DNA from: Aphidius gifuensis
Taxonomy: Eukaryota; Arthropoda; Insecta; Hymenoptera; Braconidae
Direction: 5' to 3'
NCBI RefSeq assembly: GCF_014905175.1
Contig: NC_057792.1
Location: forward strand, 8,432,001 to 8,496,000
DNA: 64,000 nucleotides
In this document: piece after piece, positions 59,248-64,000 of the stretch
How positions within the stretch are numbered: position 1 is the first letter of the stretch
Layout of the letters: the number at the start of each line of letters is the position of its first letter
Made by a program: the position numbers and the translations under genes
The notes under the pieces: model-generated
The model's input: only the letters and a program-made list of their open reading frames with translations
What the model was told of the DNA's origin: nothing
Databases searched by the model: none

Positions 59248-60033
59248 TTATATATATATTATTATTAGAGCTCATGGCAATCCAATTAAATATATCTATA
59301 ATTGAAATATTTTTTTTTTTTTTAAATCACATATATTTTCATGGAAATTATTATTTTTTTTTAATTAAATATAACTAAACCAGATAATATATAACTTTAT
59401 TATTCAATACTTAAACTTGATTCGATCGAGAATAAAAAATTATAAATATATTAAATTGAATAGTTTATTTATTAAATATATAGTTTTTGAAAAAAATAAC
59501 TCACCTGTGATGAAATTAATTATTCAATTAATTAAATTGAATTAAACTTATCGATTTTCATTTAAATCTAAGATCCAAATGATAGTCCTAATTCATTGAT
59601 AATTAATAATTATTAATAATTAAAAACAAGAAATGTTTTTTTTGTTATTATTTATTTTATTCCTTTTATTTTATTTAAATTTGTTGGAAATTTGTTTATT
59701 CAAGAGAGTAAAAGTGAAATAAAATAAAAGATTATTTTATATTTTATTTATGTTGAATTTTCGGTTGAGATTGTGTGTGCCTATTGTGTGATTGTAATAT
59801 GAACTAGTACACGTGTGGCCCTGAATGTTTTCCTGGAATATTTGTGAGGTCAGAATAAGTGATAAAAGTATTGGATAATAACGAACATTTTAATTGATAT
59901 GAGTCTTTAGTCTTGGTCCGGACATTGCATTGATGTCAATGCTTTGAGTGTCGAAACCTGTTTGTTTTTCATCTAAGCTGGATAAGTACTTTATTTATTT
60001 AATAAAAGACAGTTATTTCATCAAGTTACAATA
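59248..60033. promoter_or_regulatory. Divergent intergenic region of the two element genes
   Basis: Very A+T-rich DNA separating the two head-to-head genes; it probably holds both promoters and possibly a 5' exon of the minus-strand gene. A less A+T-rich part at 59760-59960 (tgtgtgtgcctattgtgtga, gtacacgtgtggccctgaat) is the best place for the plus-strand 5' UTR. No defined promoter motif can be assigned. Confidence 0.3.
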
Positions 60034-62325
60034 ATGGATAATGAAAGTAATGTGAAAGAACGTAAGTATATAAAATTAACTTTTTATTAAAAATATGACA
60101 TGTCATGAATTATTTTTTGTCTGTTAGTTCATCGTTTATTAATTGCGTATGAAAAAAAAAAAAAAATAGTGACGTGAAAAAAAAAAAAAATTGTTGTTCA
60201 GGTGATATATATTTTTGATATTACATTTTACAAAAAATAAAAAAGTGTCTTAAAAAAGTTGTGTTTTTTAATGCCTAATAAATTATCATGTAATTAATAT
60301 CCACCAAAATCATCATTATTATCAAGTAAAACTAAATTTTCATCAGCCCGAAAAATGAAAGAATAAATGAAAATAACAAAGGCAGAGTTTGTTTACACGT
60401 ATATACATCGCACAATGAGGATTGGTAGATCTTTATTGTATGTATATGAATATCTAAGAACGTGTTATGAAAACAACGTGAGATTTGTGTCTTATTAGAG
60501 TCATTACTGCTTCATCGACTGTGTATGTAATAATTAACTATAAAAAAAAAATAAGATTGACTGTGTCGGGACACTCTCCCTTATATATCATATGTAGATA
60601 AAATACATTTTATTAAATATTGATTACATTAATAACCTGAACAACAATCTTTCCTTTTTTATGCACTTCACTATTTTTATAAATATATCTGTATGTATTT
60701 ATGTATCAAATCAGAAATATGTATAACTATTACAATTATTATTTATTTATTCAATTCATTGATTATATTAAAGTAATTCATTAAATACATTAGCCCATAC
60801 TAGTATATTAATTATGAAATTATTTTTTAGAACCATCTTACATCCTCGTTAACTTTTCACTGGATGGTGAAACCGGAGAATTTGATATAATTTCCCGAGA
60901 TTGGATTAAGATTGATAATGAAAAAAAAACTTTGTCTTGTCCATTTATTGGCGATAATGCAACAAAAGAAGAAAAAGAAAAGTGTGACAACTTGATAAAA
61001 AATTCAAAGCCACCATTAAAAGATTGGAAGCCATATGAAATTGTCATAAGGGGAAGTGCAGGTAATTAAAACATTCGACTTTGAGTATTAATCTATCATA
61101 TGTATAAATAAATTATTTCTAAGTAAACTTATATTGACTGAAATTATTTTTATAAGCTCTTTTAAAGATGGACTAAAACGTTTAGAACAGCTTCGAACTG
61201 AAAAGTATGTTTTCTCAACTGGTGATGAAGATCCAGAAAAAGGTCTCAGTCTCAAACTAAAACAAGAGGTATGTTTTTTTTTTCGTGAATATCAATTTTA
61301 TTGCTATTATTAATTATTATAACAGATTATAACAAAAAAGATTATAAATATGTGACTAGAAATTATAATGATGGTTATGATAATTATTAATTAATTACCT
61401 GTAGAAATAATTAATAAATAATTATGTCTGTTTATAATTTATATGATTTTTAAATATGATGATTAAATTTTTTTTTCAAAATTCTTTCAGATGAACCATC
61501 AAAGATACGTTCCATGCCATTACAAGGCAAATTTCATTTAAATAATAGTAAAAACGAATATTTAGAGTTGAAATAAGAGTTAAATTTTATCAGAATCACA
61601 CAAAAACAAATGATGGATAAATTAATTACAATTGAACAAAAACTTTTGATGAATAATATTCGTCAACCTTCTTCAAGACAAGCATTATTTCTTAAAAATT
61701 TGTATTGCAATACACTTGAAGAATTTGATATACTTGATGCTCGTCTAGAAGTACAAGATTTCAATAAGCAAATGGTACAAAACTGATAATATTATAATAA
61801 TAAATAATAATGTTTTTTTTACTGATTTTTTTGATTGAAATAATATTTTTAATGTATAACTTTTTTAGCAAGAAAATATTGTTAAATTCGTGAATCCAAG
61901 TATGACAATTCAGCGGAACATTTCTGATGTGTTAAAACAAATACTCAGTAAAGATGTATTGAGCAAATTCACCGCACAAAAAGCCACCAAAGATAAATCA
62001 AGAATCTTCTTGGAGACAAAAATGTGGCAGTGCATCGAGAGTAAGATAATATTTTTTTAACTATTATTTCTAAAATATAATTCATAAGAAATAAATTGAA
62101 AAAAAAATTATAAATACATTGACATAATTTGTTCTAGATGTATTGAATCAAGAGTGGGAAGCAGACAGATTACCGATTCCGAAATCGAGAGAACTTTCTC
62201 AAGATCTTGGTGCAGCTATGAACAGCTCCAGAGATTGGGGAAAGAAACGCAGGAAAATAAATACAATTCATGTCGATGGAAATGGGACTGCAGTTCAGCA
62301 ACTTGAAAATATTGACAATATTTAA
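60034..62325 (+). CDS. DUF4806-like protein, six exons, possibly decayed
   Basis: Exons by GT/AG and frame: 60034-60061, 60831-61061, 61168-61268, 61491-61774, 61869-62040, 62138-62325. The N-terminal domain (MDNESNVKEQPSYILVNFSL, SRDWI, CPFI, DWKPYEIVIRG) and the C-terminal helical domain (LYCNTLEEFDILDARLEVQD, MTIQRNISDVLKQILSKDVL, WQCIENVL) follow the layout of insect proteins with DUF4806; function of that domain is not established. A basic tail (GKKRRKIN) could be nuclear targeting. Two oddities: the exon 3/4 junction does not keep frame, and exon 4 has an in-frame TAA at 61574-61576. An unseen microexon could fix the first, not the second. Its place next to the transposase suggests an accessory protein of the element; inferred. 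Confidence 0.55.
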
Positions 62326-62914
62326 GATGTTCAAAAACTGATTACTTTCGATTTTTTTATAACTTTTTTTTCGCTTCACATTTTTTTAAAAATGATATTC
62401 ATTTGTTTATTTAATAATTTTTAAGCTATTGAATATTTGCTTTCTTTATATTTTTGTGTGCCTTTTTTTAAACATTGTTTTCTATACTCGATAAACAAAA
62501 TATTTGATGAAATGTTCATTTTTTTAAGTAATGATTTTTAAAATATCAAATGTTAGCTTTTTTTTAATATTTGTTCGTTTTTTTCTATGATTTTTTATGT
62601 GTTTCATGAAGTGAAAATTAAAAAGTCTCATATCAATAAAATGATTAATGATTAGAAATATACTCTTGAATGAAGGAAATGAAAAAATTAAATAACGTCA
62701 TATTCAATTTAATACGAATAATAATGTGTATAACCAGGTACATGAAAAATAGTAGACAATTTAAAATCATTGTGGCAGAAAATATATTTTTGTTAAAAAA
62801 ATGTACTGAAGTTGCTCGGAATCCTCCCTGGATGTTTTAGGGTGTTGCTGCTGCCCCAAAAGCCTCGCAAACCATCGATGAAATGTCCCTCTAACAGCCG
62901 ATGTCCATATCAAA
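62326..62914. other. 3' flank of the DUF4806-like gene
   Basis: T-rich sequence with caataaaa at 62634-62641, a possible poly(A) signal. Around 62815-62900 a less A+T-rich stretch (cctccctggatgttttaggg) precedes the right subterminal array. No coding seen. Confidence 0.4.
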
Positions 62915-63003
62915 TTGGAGAAATTTTTGGTTGGAGAAATGGTGGGGAAAGTTGAAAAAGGCGGAGAAAATTGGCAAAAGTTGGAGAAATATATCTACCA
63001 GGG

Positions 63004-63559
63004 TTGACTAAAGACATAAACCACTGAAACCATTTTAAAAATATCTCAGTAGTCATCCACCCTTTCTCCGATACTAATCCCCATGTTCCCTTCGTTGTGT
63101 TAGCTAGAAGAGCAGGTATTATTTTTTTTCTAGAAGAAATAAAAAGTAGTGGTAACTTCCGCCTCGATGCAGAAATACACAAACTTGAAGTTGGGGTCTT
63201 GCCTCGATCACTTGTTACAATTAATCCTACTTGTCGTTTGCCTTTCGAGGCAAATATTAACTCTTGCGTCTTGGGATTTACAGAAAAAGAAGTCTCATCA
63301 ATATTCCAAATTCTATCACTGGAGTATGTTTCACCGTGTCCTAATCGAATAATTGTATTCATATTAAATGGTTGTTCAAGTAAATTAAAGTATTCTTGAA
63401 CAACTACTTGATTGAATCCTATAAGCCAAGACACGCCTAGAATACGGTCTCTACAAAGGTGCTAAATAATATTTTTATCAGCAACAATGCCATTACTCTT
63501 GTTTGAGTTGTCCCTAATCCACGGAGCTCATCTTCTTTCTCAGGAATATACGCCGCCAT
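63004..63559 (-). pseudogene. pogo/Tigger-like DDE transposase, N-terminal fragment
   Basis: Minus strand: a start at 63559 reads MAAYIPEKEDELRGLGTTQT RVMAL; then, in another frame, RDRILGVSWLIGFNQVVVQE enters the DDE superfamily endonuclease domain: RIWNIDETSFSV with the first catalytic Asp, SKGKRQVGLIVTSDRG, GTWGLVSEKGWMTTEIFLKW and FMSLVNP. It stops at 63003 where the 56936-63003 element begins. The DNA-binding HTH/CENPB part and the last two catalytic acids are absent. The C-terminal tail of the same protein type is on the far side of the insertion (56712-56935), same strand. Confidence 0.7.
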
Positions 63560-63689
63560 TTCTTGTTCTGGAGAAAAATAGGTCTCAGACCTACGATAGA
63601 ACTGTTAAAAAATCATATATATTGTCTTGTGTATATAACACTTGAAACAAACTATGGTATAGTATATTGTGCAACAAGAGCACAATGTG

Positions 63690-63935
63690 AGTGATTCTCG
63701 CCTGCACACAGATGATGCAGAGTCGACGCAGGTTGGCCAAAGGCCTACGCCGAGTCAAGTGCCCTGGAGACGAGGCATCATCTCTGTGTGAACTGAGTGC
63801 GAGAGAGCACCACTCACATGGCGCCCGCATGACACATACTATTTTTTGGCCGAACGGACGGGAAACACCTGTTTGTCGCCCTGAATTTGTAGGATGACAA
63901 ACGGGCAATTCCCGCCCGCTAGGCCAAAAAATTTA
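63690..63935. other. GC-rich island with terminal 96-bp hairpin
   Basis: In contrast to everything around it, 63690-63830 is GC-rich (ggttggccaaaggcctacgc, gagacgaggcatcatctctg). It ends in a foldback, 63838-63933: ttttttggccgaacggacgg pairs with gggcgggaattgcccg...ggccaaaaaa on the other side, with the loop near ctgaatttgtagg. Could be a small MITE, a structured RNA or part of a less A+T-rich element running past 63936. The open frames on both strands are probably accidental. Confidence 0.45.
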
Positions 63936-64000
63936 TTTCATCATTTTAATATTACATTATTAATTTAATCAATGAATATTTTAATGTATTGTTAAAAATT

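Larger units (their letters stand above)
56936..63003. mobile_element. Candidate autonomous CACTA-like element (damaged)
   Basis: The left terminus CCTAGTGGAAATTTTTCTCC and the right terminus, inverse of CCCTGGTAGATATATTTCTC, are inverted ends of about 20 bp; TT flanks both. Subterminal arms are arrays of ctccacct/ttctccgcc words (56940-57590 folded on itself; a short array at 62915-63000). Between lie two divergently transcribed genes: a Tnp2-like transposase (minus) and a DUF4806-like gene (plus). This gives it the terminal form of the satellite elements plus coding capacity. Alternative: the ctccacc part is a foldback element into whose arm a separate two-gene transposon was inserted. Confidence 0.5.

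Overview
The window is strongly A+T-rich eukaryotic DNA: spliced exons with GT/AG introns, Helitrons, pogo-like and CACTA-like transposase fragments, a non-LTR reverse-transcriptase remnant and dense satellite-bearing foldback elements. This suits an arthropod, perhaps a parasitoid wasp, but no host gene settles the taxon. I find no ordinary single-copy host gene, no rRNA, no functional tRNA, no CRISPR array and no bacterial operon. Almost everything I can explain is nested transposable elements.

Layout. 0-10 kb: two minus-strand Helitrons flank a large inverted-repeat element (1959-9352). That element contains a plus-strand Helitron with a Rep/helicase pseudogene, a near-perfect 190-bp palindrome and a CCCGAGTG-terminated element holding a 121-bp tandem array. 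10-15.6 kb: mostly unexplained, with one three-unit repeat. 15.6-20.4 kb: a self-complementary 150-bp repeat split by a hAT-like element with an 8-bp duplication, then two satellite foldback elements. 20.8-26.2 kb: a 5.4-kb element carrying 345-bp repeats and two nested elements. 26.3-31.2 kb: a CACTG element plus two copies of an asymmetric family ending in GAAGTTTCACTTC. 33-41.8 kb: small inverted-repeat elements, an RT pseudogene, a third asymmetric copy and another CCCGAGTAG element. 44.9-50.6 kb: a four-level nest containing an asymmetric copy with a J-domain fragment and a tandemly duplicated, unrecognised 76-residue ORF. 51-56 kb: more satellite foldback elements. 56.4-63.6 kb: a broken pogo-like element interrupted by a candidate autonomous element (56936-63003) with two divergent genes: a truncated Tnp2/CACTA-like transposase and a six-exon DUF4806-like gene.

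Unifying picture. At least eleven elements share termini starting C-A/C-C followed by an A-rich stretch (CCCGAGTAGAAA, CCCAGGTAGGA, CCCGCATGG, CACTGA, CACGGAAA, CACAGTAAA), 2-bp target duplications and subterminal satellite arrays. These are features expected of the EnSpm/CACTA superfamily. Many also carry one tRNA-like module with A-box/B-box resemblance near the middle. The Tnp2-like and DUF4806-like pair at 58-62 kb is the only candidate in the window for supplying transposition functions to this group. The link between that gene pair and the non-autonomous elements is inference.

A separate family inserts at TTAA; two of its three copies can be checked against paralogous empty sites inside this same window.
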